Below, piece by piece: positions 1-9,481 of a DNA stretch of 64,000 nucleotides. Below the pieces are notes generated by a model that saw only the letters and a program-made list of their open reading frames with translations, was not told the DNA's origin and did not search any database. Source of the stretch: Azophilus sp965220425 (GTDB taxonomy: Bacteria; Pseudomonadota; Gammaproteobacteria; Pseudomonadales; Azotimanducaceae); NCBI GenBank assembly GCA_965220425.1, contig OZ244830.1, forward strand, positions 3,162,001 through 3,226,000, given 5' to 3'. The position numbers and the translations under genes are program-made. How positions within the stretch are numbered: position 1 is the first letter of the stretch; the number at the start of each line of letters is the position of its first letter.

Positions 1-11
1 GCTATCGGCAG

Positions 12-2459
12 TCAGCGCCTTACTCTCTTGCGCTGCGGATCGTAGAACGCCTTTAATGACGCAACCGCAGGATACGATTCGCCAGCAATCTCGATGGCAA
101 AGTCGCCGCTTGCCACGAGATCGTCGGACACTCCATCCGGCCAATGAACGTAACCCATGCCCACCGAACTGCCGAGTGTGAAACCAAAGGCTCCCGAGCT
201 GATATAGCCAACGATGTCGCCGCCTAACCTGATCAATTCGTCGTGGAACAATAATGGCTCCGGATCTCTTAGCATGAACATGACAAGACGCTTTGTCAGT
301 TGCTGTTCTCTCTGTTTCAGCAACGCTTCGCGGCCGATGAAGTCAATCGGCGAATCGAGCTTGAGCGTGAACCCGAGGCCCGCCTCCAGCGGTGTATCGG
401 CCGGTGTCAAATCGAGCTGATATTCCCGGTACGCGCATTCCGAGCGAAGATGTTCGAGCGCATGGTAGCCCGCGGGTTTGAGATCGAATTCCTGGCCGGC
501 TTCGAGAAGCCGCAAGCATATGTCGTACGCGAATTCGGTCGGAATATGCAGTTCCCAACCCAGTTCCCCAACGAAGGTAAGACGATTGACGATTACCCTC
601 GCAAAACCGATATCGACTTCTTTTGAAGTTGCAAACGGGAATGAATCGTTCGAGAGGTTGGTATCCAATAAGTGATCGAGCAAATGACGAGACTTTGGTC
701 CCTGGATAGACAACACTGCGTAAGCCGACGTTATATCACTCAATGTGACACGCAGGTCGGGCGAAAGAGACCGTTCGATCCACGCCTTGTCCCTCGGGTG
801 GGTCGTCGCCGAGGAAACGATGTAATACGCATCCGCCGCCAGGCGATTGATTGTTATGTCCGTTTCCATACCGCCGCGCGCGTTCAGCATGTGCGTATAG
901 ACGATTTTCCCTGTCGGGACGTCAACGTTCCCCGAACACAAATTTTGCAAAAAGGCGCGGGCATCCGGTCCCTTGATCAAATGCTTGCCGAAGGAACTCT
1001 GGTCAAAAATCACGACGCCGTCGCGTGCCGCATGACATTCTTCTGCCGTGGAGGCATACCAGTTCGGTTCAAAGTATGAATATCGTGCTACGGGTTCCAC
1101 GCCATGTGGCGCAAACCATAACGGCCGCTCCCAGCCCATTGCCTCACCAAATGATGCGTTCCGATCGGACCAGAGGCTGTGCAGCGCACTTTTCCGGACC
1201 GGGCGGCCTGCCTCCCTTTGCTTGTGGGGCCAGTGCATTTTGTAATGCAGTCCGATTGACTCTTTCGCCCGTTCTCGCAGGTAACTCACGTTGTTTTGAA
1301 ACGGGTGAAAGCGATTGATATCGACGCCGCTCAGATCCATTGACGCCTCTCCTTCGATGATCCACTCGGCAAGCGCGCGACCTGCTCCCGGCGCAAATTC
1401 AACACCTTCCGAATTGAATCCGGCGGCAACAAAACAGTTACGGCAGGTCGCGACCTCGCCGAGCGCGAATAGCAAGTCCGGAGTGAAGCTCTCCGGGCCA
1501 TTCATGAATGTCGAGATACCCGCATCTTCCAGCGGAGGAAGCATTTCCATCGCTTTGCGGTACGGCAATTCGAAATGATCCCAGTCTTCCGAAAACTCCA
1601 TAAATTCCTGGTGGACCGGAAAATCCTCTATCGATATGGGCTTGCCCTGTGGTTCGAAAGAGCCTACCAGCAATTTTCCGGCGTCTTCCTTGACATAGAT
1701 GTAGCCATCCGGGTCTCGCAATACCGGCAAAGTCGGTACAACGAACGGCAGCGATTCGGTAACGACGTACATGTGCTCACAAACATATAGGGGCACTCGT
1801 ATGCCCAATTGGGCTGCCAGTTCGCGGGTCCATAGGCCGCAGGCCAGGATTAGCTTTTCGCATCGTATTTCGCGCCCAGCAGTAACAACGCGGAATTCTC
1901 CGCTCGTCGTATTCGCTATTTTTTCGACTGGCGATTTTTCGAATACGCTTACACCATATTTTTTCGCGCCGGCAATCAGCGACATCGTCGTATCGACGGG
2001 GTTGGTCTGCCCGTCATTCGGAATGAAGACGGCGCCTTCGATCAGATCACGATTCACATTCGGAAACAGGTCCGCCGCCTCTCGCGCGCTTATGATGTGA
2101 GCTTCTATGCCAAAACTTTTTGCGACTGAGGCCGCGCGTCGCGTTTCATGCAACCGTTCTGCGGTTCGTGCTACGCCCAGAGTCCCGTTCTGTTTGAAGC
2201 CTGTCGCCTGGCCCGTTTCCGCCCCGAGAGTCGAGTAAAGCTCCACGTTATATTTGGCGAGTTCCGTCATAGTGTGGGTCAGACGTGTTTGCATGATGAG
2301 ACCGGCCGCATGCCAGGTGGAGCCCGAGGTCAGCTGGCTGCGTTCCAGCAGCACGACATCTGTCATGCCGTACTTGCCGAGGTGATAGGCAATGCTGCTT
2401 CCGACCACACCGCCGCCCACGATGATCGTTTGCGACGATTCAGGTAGTATTTTTTTCAT
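12..2459 (-). CDS. FAD-dependent dimethylglycine/sarcosine dehydrogenase-like protein
   Basis: 815 aa, complete. The N-terminal half is a DAO-type FAD oxidoreductase with a dinucleotide-binding glycine motif (GGGVVGSS, residues 15-22). A TWHAAGL motif places His50 where dimethylglycine and sarcosine dehydrogenases attach FAD covalently. The C-terminal half (about 430-815) resembles the aminomethyltransferase (GcvT) fold that binds tetrahydrofolate. Length and domain order match the DMGDH/SARDH family, which oxidatively demethylates N-methyl amines and passes the one-carbon unit to folate. The substrate cannot be assigned from sequence alone. It is a single gene, divergent from the S41 protease, with no accompanying glycine-cleavage or sarcosine-oxidase subunits in view. 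Confidence 0.85.
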   Translation of the reverse strand: MKKILPESSQTIIVGGGVVGSSIAYHLGKYGMTDVVLLERSQLTSGSTWHAAGLIMQTRLTHTMTELAKYNVELYSTLGAETGQATGFKQNGTLGVARTAERLHETRRAASVAKSFGIEAHIISAREAADLFPNVNRDLIEGAVFIPNDGQTNPVDTTMSLIAGAKKYGVSVFEKSPVEKIANTTSGEFRVVTAGREIRCEKLILACGLWTRELAAQLGIRVPLYVCEHMYVVTESLPFVVPTLPVLRDPDGYIYVKEDAGKLLVGSFEPQGKPISIEDFPVHQEFMEFSEDWDHFELPYRKAMEMLPPLEDAGISTFMNGPESFTPDLLFALGEVATCRNCFVAAGFNSEGVEFAPGAGRALAEWIIEGEASMDLSGVDINRFHPFQNNVSYLRERAKESIGLHYKMHWPHKQREAGRPVRKSALHSLWSDRNASFGEAMGWERPLWFAPHGVEPVARYSYFEPNWYASTAEECHAARDGVVIFDQSSFGKHLIKGPDARAFLQNLCSGNVDVPTGKIVYTHMLNARGGMETDITINRLAADAYYIVSSATTHPRDKAWIERSLSPDLRVTLSDITSAYAVLSIQGPKSRHLLDHLLDTNLSNDSFPFATSKEVDIGFARVIVNRLTFVGELGWELHIPTEFAYDICLRLLEAGQEFDLKPAGYHALEHLRSECAYREYQLDLTPADTPLEAGLGFTLKLDSPIDFIGREALLKQREQQLTKRLVMFMLRDPEPLLFHDELIRLGGDIVGYISSGAFGFTLGSSVGMGYVHWPDGVSDDLVASGDFAIEIAGESYPAVASLKAFYDPQRKRVRR

Positions 2460-2828
2460 CGCAAAACGCCGACGGACGAATTATCGCGTTTCGCTGACGC
2501 GACCAGTAATTCTGTTGATTGTGAGTCCCTTGAATATCAGTGCGCGCGCCAGCCGTATTTCGGGCCACCATGATAGAACTTCATAGACATGACGATTCCG
2601 TCTTGTTTGAATACTAGCAGACCTGTCGCGGTCGACATCGATCGAAAGCTGTTTACGCATCCCACATATTCGAAAGAAAATCTTGCTGGGCAACACAAAT
2701 CGAAAAGAACGTCTTTTATCTTTAATCTATGTTATTTATACCACGCGCCGATTGGCCAACCCAATCGATCCCGATGATTCGATTGTAGGAATGTAGCCGG
2801 GCCTGCGAATTTGGATGGAGGAACAGCG
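2460..2828. other. Divergent intergenic region
   Basis: About 370 bp between two divergently transcribed genes, visibly richer in A+T than the flanking genes. It must hold both promoters, but I see no clear paired -35/-10 boxes, repeat or RNA gene. A GGAGG ribosome-binding site lies at 2817-2821, 7 nt before the ATG at 2829. Confidence 0.5.
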
Positions 2829-4205
2829 ATGAATATTCAATCTTTCTTTACCTGGAAATGCTTGATCCTGGTTTGCATGTTCACCGCCTGGAGCCCAGCC
2901 GGGGCATACGATCTGGACGGCGTATGGGCCTCGGAGGGCTATGGCCGAATCGTTGAGATCAAGAATGACAACGTCAGCATATTCGGTGTCACGAAAGTCA
3001 GTTGCGTGTGGCAAGAGGACAGGCCGCTGGATGAATTCCTGTCGCGCAAAAACCGGATAAACAGAAGCGAGGCCGATTGGTTCAGCTACTATGACGAAGG
3101 AGGCATTACCCGCTACGACTTTACGAGGCTCGACTCGCTGTCCGAGGCCTGCGTGTCGGCGAGAAATGCCGAACCGAATCCCGATCCGGAGTTCGATTTC
3201 GAGGTCTTCTGGAACAGCTTGGATGAAAACTATGCATTCTTCGACGAGCATAACGTCGATTGGGAAGCTGTGTATCGAAAATACCGTCCCAGGATCACAC
3301 CGAGTACGTCGGACGAAGAGCTGTTCGAATTATTATCGGAAATAATTATCTTGCTGGACGACCGTCACGTCAGCCTGAGCGGTGAAGGTTTTCCGCGCCG
3401 CTATTCGGGACATCCCGGGACGCTGCTGAAGCTCCTCCAGAAAGAGCTGCCCGAAGATGAGGAGCCTTCGCGGGGCAAAATTATGGAAATTGCCAAGCCC
3501 GTAATCGCCGAACACTACCTGAAAGAGTCCCGCAAGGAAGCCGTTGGCGGCGAGTTCACCTGGGGTTGGGTTGCGGAAGAAATCGGCTACTTCAGCGTCG
3601 ATTCCATGTGGTACGCGTCCGTCCTGGGAGAAGACGCATCGTTGCGTGACAGCCTGCGCCTGGTCGATGAGACGATGGACACGGTAATCAGGGATCTCGA
3701 GGGCGCGAAGGGTTTTATCGTCGATGCGCGCTGGAATGGCGGCGGCGAAGACTCGAACGCGTTGCATATAGCCGGACACTTCACGGATGACCAGTTGCTG
3801 GCTCTGACCAAGCGAGCGAGGAAAGGCGACGGACTAACGCCCGAACAGGAAGTGTTCGTTCCCTGGCATGCGATCGAGAAGTTCGCCGGGCCGGTCGTCT
3901 ATCTCTGTTCAAGGGATACCCTGAGTGCTGCAGAGATATTTTCCATGGCAATGATGTCGATGCCTAACGTAACCAGTCTGGGTGAACCCACTGTAGGGGC
4001 ATTGTCCGATACGCACAGTGTCTACTTGCCCAACGGCTGGCGCTTGAGGATGTCGAATGAAGTCTACAAAGCGGTGGACGGCGTCGTATACGAAGGCGTG
4101 GGTATACCCGTCGATATCCATTTGCCGCCTCCCGATGATGCGACGCTGGAGTCATATATCAGGCTCGGCATGGACGAGGCGATTGTGCTGTTGCAAGACA
4201 AATAG
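2829..4205 (+). CDS. Secreted S41 family (C-terminal processing/tricorn-like) protease
   Basis: 458 aa from ATG 2829, chosen because GGAGG lies 7 nt upstream; an in-frame ATG at 2811 lacks a site. The N-terminus is a classical signal peptide (hydrophobic core then SPAGA), so the protein is exported. The C-terminal half carries S41 features: GFIVDARWNGGG and LSAAEIF, with Ser366 as the likely nucleophile, then GEPTVGALSD and a VGIPVDI strand. I see no PDZ domain, so it is more like the short tricorn-type S41 enzymes than CtpA. The substrate is unknown. It stands alone, convergent with the beta-propeller gene downstream. Confidence 0.8.
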   Translation: MNIQSFFTWKCLILVCMFTAWSPAGAYDLDGVWASEGYGRIVEIKNDNVSIFGVTKVSCVWQEDRPLDEFLSRKNRINRSEADWFSYYDEGGITRYDFTRLDSLSEACVSARNAEPNPDPEFDFEVFWNSLDENYAFFDEHNVDWEAVYRKYRPRITPSTSDEELFELLSEIIILLDDRHVSLSGEGFPRRYSGHPGTLLKLLQKELPEDEEPSRGKIMEIAKPVIAEHYLKESRKEAVGGEFTWGWVAEEIGYFSVDSMWYASVLGEDASLRDSLRLVDETMDTVIRDLEGAKGFIVDARWNGGGEDSNALHIAGHFTDDQLLALTKRARKGDGLTPEQEVFVPWHAIEKFAGPVVYLCSRDTLSAAEIFSMAMMSMPNVTSLGEPTVGALSDTHSVYLPNGWRLRMSNEVYKAVDGVVYEGVGIPVDIHLPPPDDATLESYIRLGMDEAIVLLQDK

Positions 4206-4364
4206 CCATAGATGAGAACGCGGGGGGAGTACGCATGAACGACATTTCTGTGTTGGTACAGAACGGAGCATCTGACAGGCGTTATAGTATTCTCGAATTT
4301 TGACGGCTGGGATCTGGTGCCGGAGATTTCAAGGAAACTGTTGCGAGAATCGATCACCACCTGA

Positions 4365-5291
4365 CTAGTCATCATACGGCCACACCTCCAGGCCATGGAT
4401 CTCATTGCAAGCATCCATGGAAAGATTGATGCTCTTGACAGTCCCACCGCCTTTCAGGTCGTGAACCGCAACTGTGGACGGTGATGATCCGGCGGCAATC
4501 AGATCATCTTCTAAACGACACAAACCCCGCGCAAAATGCGGGCGCGCTACTCGCTCGCGTACATTTGGTGTGTTGACAAAGTTTTTTTGCCGATATTTCG
4601 GCACAGAAAAACTTTTCGATTCTGAACCTCTTACGTATCGCACATGATCGCTGGCACTGTCATTGAATAATATTCCCTTTTTATACATTTGCACGTTGTG
4701 CGTTCCGCGCGGCAACGAAGCCACAAAATCCAGCCCCTGTTCGCGGAAACGGATGATTCGATCATGGCGCATGCCTGTCATCATGACAGCTCTCGAATTA
4801 CAAAAAACGCTGTTGATGTGCAGTTCGGTTCGAAAGGGTGGACCGCCCTTACCCATTGGGTCAAATGTCCGGGCACACAATTGATTTCCCTTGTGTCGAA
4901 TGTGCAAGCCCCACACAAACTTTTCCTTCCGGATATTGAAAACCAGAATGCTGTCATAGCCCGCTGATGTCAGAAACAGCTGATCTTTGTAAATCGTTAT
5001 CTCGTGGCAATGTTTCAGGTATCGACTGCGGAAAGATCGCTGGATTTGGAACGATTTATCAAATACGAAAATCTCGTCGCTGGCAGCGATATAAATGTCG
5101 CTCCCGTCAAAAGCGATACCGCGAAGTCCCCGGTCGGCGCCACGACCCGTGAAGTCGATATCGTAGGAATCCCAATCGACCACGAACTCGGTCTGCTCGG
5201 TTTCCAGGTCAACAAGGTACACGCCGCCATGACTCTGCCCAGGTCTGGCACCGCGCACAACAGATGTCACAAGTACTTTTGGTAATGTCAT
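4365..5291 (-). CDS. Beta-propeller-like protein (DUF4915-like)
   Basis: 308 aa from ATG 5291 (AGG about 6 nt upstream; an in-frame GTG lies at 5297). No signal peptide is evident. The sequence consists of repeated short beta segments of propeller character (GGVYLVDL, DIYIAASDEIFVFD, QLFLTSAGYDSILVF, GSSPSTVAVHDL). Conserved-looking signatures KHCHEI and NEIHGLEVWPY resemble the DUF4915/TIGR03032 group as I remember it; that assignment is not certain. No catalytic function can be inferred. It converges on the S41 protease gene with about 160 bp between the two ends. Confidence 0.6.
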   Translation of the reverse strand: MTLPKVLVTSVVRGARPGQSHGGVYLVDLETEQTEFVVDWDSYDIDFTGRGADRGLRGIAFDGSDIYIAASDEIFVFDKSFQIQRSFRSRYLKHCHEITIYKDQLFLTSAGYDSILVFNIRKEKFVWGLHIRHKGNQLCARTFDPMGKGGPPFRTELHINSVFCNSRAVMMTGMRHDRIIRFREQGLDFVASLPRGTHNVQMYKKGILFNDSASDHVRYVRGSESKSFSVPKYRQKNFVNTPNVRERVARPHFARGLCRLEDDLIAAGSSPSTVAVHDLKGGGTVKSINLSMDACNEIHGLEVWPYDD

Positions 5292-5865
5292 TGGCACCTA
5301 TCGGGAAGATCCACAAATGCAATGCTGGCGCAGGGGAATAATAGCAAAAAACAGGTTTGTCCATTGCAGATCAGACCGCCCTGATACGACTGATCAGTAC
5401 GCACCAGCTCAGTGTCCGACACGCCGAATCGAACAGAAATTTACAATGAAATCCAGGCCGCAGAAATTCAATCCGAAATACCAGCAGTTGGCAGAAGTAT
5501 CTTCTTTTTGTTGCACGAACGCGCACATTTCAGTCGAATTTAGCTATAAATACTAGGATATCCGGACGGTGAAAACAAGATTGCAAATTTGTCGGGGGAA
5601 AAGAGCTATGAGCAATTGTAATCTGCAGGCCGAATCCCAAGTTGCTGATGCTGTACGCGCATCCCTCGCTGGTAAGGTAACGATGATGGGCGTTCCACTT
5701 GCTATCGCTGCAAGGCATTCTTGACTTCGACGGTTTGAGCCCTTAGCCGACGGATCGGATTTTACCATCGCACTGTTTTTGCGTAGGTTTTTTTCGGGGT
5801 TTTGTGATGTCGCGTTGTAGTGCCTAGCAATTTTTGTATGGCGGTATCTGTACTACCATGGCCCC
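5292..5865. other. Intergenic region without a recognisable gene
   Basis: About 570 bp of lower GC than the flanks. All reading frames are short and none resembles a known protein. It separates the beta-propeller gene from a transposase remnant, so it may be decayed insertion-sequence DNA, but I find no terminal inverted repeats. Confidence 0.4.
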
Positions 5866-6006
5866 ATGTTCGTGCGTGTCAAAACCACGCCTAACAGCCC
5901 CCGCAAGTCCGTCCAACTGGTCCAGGCCGTGCGCGCCGACGGCAAGGTTCGCCAACGCATCGTGCGCCATCTGGCCTACCGGGTGCAATTGCAGAAGAAG
6001 CGGTGA
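5866..6006 (+). pseudogene. N-terminal remnant of an IS1634/IS4-type transposase
   Basis: A 46-codon frame beginning MFVRVKTTPNSPRKSVQLVQ and continuing VRQRIVRHLAY. It matches the conserved N-terminus of IS1634-family transposases (MFVR... VQLVE... KVRQ) and then stops at 6004, where a full enzyme would run for several hundred more residues. No catalytic domain and no terminal repeats remain. It lies just beyond the 3' end of dnaE2, in convergent orientation. Confidence 0.65.
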
Positions 6007-6034
6007 ATGTCGCCGCAAGCGATTTGCGACGCTT

Positions 6035-9000
6035 CTACCTGAAATCCCGGGATTGGAAGGGAAGTTCCTCACCGGTGAACCCGGTCAGCAGGTGGGATGC
6101 GTCTTCGATGCGCCCGGCGACCACATGAATCACCTTGTTCTCCCGTTCGACGACGCCTTTCACCTGTAGCAGGCGGCCTTGCAGCAGCGCCGCGCGGAAA
6201 CGCTCGAGTACCGTGGCCCACACCACCAGGTTGACATTGCCGGTCTCGTCTTCGAGCGTCACGAACAGCACGCCGGTTGTCGTGCCGGGGCGTTGGCGCC
6301 CGGTCACGAGCCCGGCCACCTCCACAAACTGCCCGTGCCGGTAGCCCTCGAGATCCCTGGCGGTGCGGAAATTGCGCAGTTGCGGGCGCAGCAGTTGCAG
6401 GGGGTGGGCGCGCAGGCTCAATCCCAGGTAGCGGTAATCGTGCAGGACGTTCTCGGCCTCGCCCGGGCCGGGGAGGGCGACTTTCCCGCGAGGGGTACCC
6501 CCTCGCGCTCCCGGGCTGGGCCCTTGTATGCGAGGGGTGCCCCCTCGCGCTCCCCGGCTGGGCTCTTGTATGCGAAGGGTACCCCCTCGCGCTCCCCGGC
6601 TGAGGGCTCTACCGGTTGTATAGTCTTCCCGCTCCTCGGCCGCCTCCTGCAGCGGCAAGGGCCGATCGATAGCCGCCACGTCCCAGTGTGCCTGGTAGCG
6701 GTGCCCGGAAAGGGATTCGAGCGCCCCCGCGCGGGCCAGGAACTGCAGGCTCTGCCGGTTCAGGCAGGCGCGCCGACAGAGATCTTCGGAGTCGCGGAAG
6801 GGCTGTTGGTCGGCGATCACCAGGCCGGTCTCCTCCTTCAGCCCTTTCACCAGACGTAACCCGAGGCGCAGGGCCGGCTGCCCGCCGGGGCTGGCCGGCG
6901 GCTCGAGGCGGTGGTCCCGGTGGCTGTGCTGCACATCGGCAGGGCGCACGTCCAGGCCGTGCCGGCGCGCATCCTGAATGAGCTGCGACGGCGAGTAGAA
7001 ACCCATGGGCTGGCTGTTCAGTATGCCGCAGTAGAAGGCCGCCGGTTCGTGGCATTTGAGCCAGGCGGAAACGTAGACGAGGAGGGCGAAGCTGGCCGCG
7101 TGGGATTCGGGGAAACCGTATTCGCCGAACCCGAGGATCTGCTTGAACACGCGCTGGGCGAAATCCAGGCTGTGGCCGCGCTCCGTCATGCCGTCGATGA
7201 GCCTTTTCTCGAAAGCCTCCAACCGGCCCCGCCGGCGCCAGGCGGCCATGGCCCGGCGCAGCCGGTCGGCCTCGCCGGCACTGAACCCGGCCGCCACCAT
7301 CGCCAGTTCGATCACCTGCTCCTGGAAGATGGGTACGCCGAGGGTGCGCTCCAGCACCTTGCGCACCGCATCGCTGGGGTAGGTGACGGGCTCCAGGCCC
7401 TGCCGGCGGCGCAGGTACGGATGCACCATGTCGCCCTGGATGGGTCCGGGGCGCACGATCGCCACCTCGATGACCAGGTCGTAGAAATTCTGCGGCTTGA
7501 GGCGCGGCAGCATGGACATCTGCGCGCGGGATTCCACCTGGAAGACGCCAACGCTGTCCCCGTCCTGCAGCATGCGATAGGTTTCGGAGTCTTCGGGCGG
7601 GATATTCGCGACGGTCAGCCGGGAATCCTTACCGCCGCGGTAGCCGTTTACGGCGGTCAATGCCTTGCGGATGGCCGTCAGCATGCCGAGGCCCAGCACA
7701 TCCACCTTCATCAGCCCCAGCGCCGCCAGGTCGTCCTTGTCCCACTGGATGACGGTGCGCTCCGCCATGGCCGCGTTCTCCACCGGCGCCAGTTGCGCCA
7801 GCGGCTCCTGGGAGATGACGAAACCGCCGACATGCTGGGACAGGTGGCGGGGGAAGCCCAGGATGGCGGGAACCAGCGCCTGGAACTGCCGGACGAGGCG
7901 GCTGTCGGGGTCGAGCCCGGCCTGCCTGAATTGCTCCCCGAGCCTCTTCTGATCGTCCCACCAGGCAAAGGACTTGGCCAGGAGATCGAGCAGGTCGGGA
8001 TCCATGCCGAGCGCCTTGCCCACATCGCGGATGGCGCTGCGCAGCCGGTAGGTAATCAGCGTTGCGGCCAGCGCCGCCCGGTCGCGCCCGTAGCGTTTGT
8101 AGATGTACTGGATGACCTCCTCGCGCCGCTCGTGCTCGAAATCCACATCGATGTCCGGGGGTTCGTTGCGTTCGCTGGAGACGAAGCGTTCGAACAGCAG
8201 GTGCATGCGGGCCGGGTCGACCTCGGTGATGTGCAGGCAGAAACAGACCGCCGAGTTGGCGGCCGAACCGCGCCCCTGGCAGAGGATGTCCCGGCTGCGC
8301 GCGAACTGGACGATATCCTGCACCGTCAGGAAGTAGTGCTCGTAGTTGAGCGTTCGGATGAGTTCGAGTTCCCGGCGGACGAGTTTCAGGACATCGTCGG
8401 GTACGCCGGCCGGCCAGCGTTCGCGGGCGCCGGCCAGGGTGAGCTGTTCGAGGTATTCGAACGGCGACAGGTGCGGAGGCGCCAGTTCCTGCGGATACTG
8501 GTAACGCAACTCGTCCATGGAAAAATGGCACAGCCCGGCGATGACGGCGGCTTCGTCGAGGAATTCGGGGGCATAGAGTTCCTCGAGCGCTGCGACGGGC
8601 CGCAAGGTGCGCTCGGCGTTGCAGAACGCGGCGCCGCCCAGTTCGGCGACCGGGGTCTTGAGGCGGATGGCGGTCATGACATCCTGCAACGGCTGCCGCA
8701 CCGGCTCGTGGGTGTGCACATCGTTGCAGGCCACGATGGGCAGGCCGAGCCGCATGGAAAGCGTGAGCACATGGGCCGTCCTGTCGAGGTCGCAACTTTC
8801 CCGGAAAAGCTCCAGGGCGACCCAGAGCCTGCATCGCTCGTCGGGTTGCATGCGAGGGGTGCCCCCTCGCGCTTCTTTTCTGCGAGGGGTGCCCCCTCGC
8901 GCTCCCCGGCTGAAGGGTCCAGACCGGGGGGCGGCGCCAAGGCGCTCTGGTGCGGCAGACGAATCGGCTGTCGCGGGCGCAAACAGGGCCTTGATGCGTT

Positions 9001-9481
9001 CGCCGTCGCTGACGAGAGTCTGAATGTCATCCAGGCACGGCGCCCAGAGCGCCAGACAGGCCTTGAGACCGTAGCGGAGATCCCCAAGTTCCGCCCGGTA
9101 TTCGCCCTTGGGCGAACGCCGCCGCAGCTTGGTGACGAGCGCGGTAAGCTGGCCGTAGGCGCAACGGTCGGGGGCCAGCAGGACGAGCTTGCCGGAGGCA
9201 TCGTCGAGCCGGAACTCGGCGCCGGCAATGAGCTTGATGCCGTGCTCTTTCGCCGCCATGTGCGCCTTGACGAGGCCGGCGAACGAGCACTCATCGGTGA
9301 TCGCGATGGCCGTATAACCGAGTTGCGCGGCCCGCGCAACGAGTTCCTCCGGATGCGAGGCGCCGCGCAGAAAACTGTAGTTGCTCAGGCAGTGAAGCTC
9401 CGCGAAGGCCCGTTGCACTTGCCCGCGCCCCAGGCTTCGCTCAGCCAATCCCGGCCGCGGATCGTCAACCGAAATAGCCAT
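6035..9481 (-). CDS. dnaE2: Error-prone DNA polymerase DnaE2
   Basis: 1148 aa from ATG 9481, which overlaps the imuB end by 17 bp. It is a C-family polymerase of the DnaE2/ImuC type. The PHP domain is N-terminal (LHCLSNYSFLRGASHPEE), the catalytic aspartates lie in PPDIDVDFEHERR, and an OB-fold follows near residues 1050-1120 (VEVAGLVTGRQRPG). With ImuA and ImuB it forms the SOS mutasome for translesion synthesis. Unusual: two blocks of a 10-14-residue repeat (SRGARGGTPRIQ and variants) at about residues 188-210 and 958-998, encoded by the palindromic DNA repeat annotated separately. They fall outside the polymerase motifs and look like linker insertions. It is the last gene of imuA-imuB-dnaE2 and probably shares the LexA-controlled promoter. 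Confidence 0.93.
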   Translation of the reverse strand: MAISVDDPRPGLAERSLGRGQVQRAFAELHCLSNYSFLRGASHPEELVARAAQLGYTAIAITDECSFAGLVKAHMAAKEHGIKLIAGAEFRLDDASGKLVLLAPDRCAYGQLTALVTKLRRRSPKGEYRAELGDLRYGLKACLALWAPCLDDIQTLVSDGERIKALFAPATADSSAAPERLGAAPRSGPFSRGARGGTPRRKEARGGTPRMQPDERCRLWVALELFRESCDLDRTAHVLTLSMRLGLPIVACNDVHTHEPVRQPLQDVMTAIRLKTPVAELGGAAFCNAERTLRPVAALEELYAPEFLDEAAVIAGLCHFSMDELRYQYPQELAPPHLSPFEYLEQLTLAGARERWPAGVPDDVLKLVRRELELIRTLNYEHYFLTVQDIVQFARSRDILCQGRGSAANSAVCFCLHITEVDPARMHLLFERFVSSERNEPPDIDVDFEHERREEVIQYIYKRYGRDRAALAATLITYRLRSAIRDVGKALGMDPDLLDLLAKSFAWWDDQKRLGEQFRQAGLDPDSRLVRQFQALVPAILGFPRHLSQHVGGFVISQEPLAQLAPVENAAMAERTVIQWDKDDLAALGLMKVDVLGLGMLTAIRKALTAVNGYRGGKDSRLTVANIPPEDSETYRMLQDGDSVGVFQVESRAQMSMLPRLKPQNFYDLVIEVAIVRPGPIQGDMVHPYLRRRQGLEPVTYPSDAVRKVLERTLGVPIFQEQVIELAMVAAGFSAGEADRLRRAMAAWRRRGRLEAFEKRLIDGMTERGHSLDFAQRVFKQILGFGEYGFPESHAASFALLVYVSAWLKCHEPAAFYCGILNSQPMGFYSPSQLIQDARRHGLDVRPADVQHSHRDHRLEPPASPGGQPALRLGLRLVKGLKEETGLVIADQQPFRDSEDLCRRACLNRQSLQFLARAGALESLSGHRYQAHWDVAAIDRPLPLQEAAEEREDYTTGRALSRGARGGTLRIQEPSRGARGGTPRIQGPSPGARGGTPRGKVALPGPGEAENVLHDYRYLGLSLRAHPLQLLRPQLRNFRTARDLEGYRHGQFVEVAGLVTGRQRPGTTTGVLFVTLEDETGNVNLVVWATVLERFRAALLQGRLLQVKGVVERENKVIHVVAGRIEDASHLLTGFTGEELPFQSRDFR
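6488..6609. repeat. Coding palindromic repeat, three tandem units in dnaE2
   Basis: Three units start at 6488, 6529 and 6571, period 42 bp (14 codons). The plus-strand core reads GCGAGGGGTACCCCCTCGC and is followed by GCTCCCCGGCTGAGGGCTC. The core folds as an 8-bp stem (GCGAGGGG/CCCCTCGC). In dnaE2 it encodes SRGARGGTxRIQxP units. Confidence 0.9.
8851..8919. repeat. Coding palindromic repeat, two units in dnaE2
   Basis: A shortened 30-bp unit (8851-8880) is followed by a full unit (8881-8919) of the same palindromic repeat. They encode RGARGGTPRRKE-ARGGTPRMQ in the dnaE2 frame, at about residues 188-210, near the end of the PHP region. Confidence 0.88.

Noticed and set aside
6488..6609. CRISPR array, because of regularly spaced palindromic repeats.
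   Set aside because: Units are directly adjacent with no unique spacers and lie inside a conserved coding gene. No cas genes are present.
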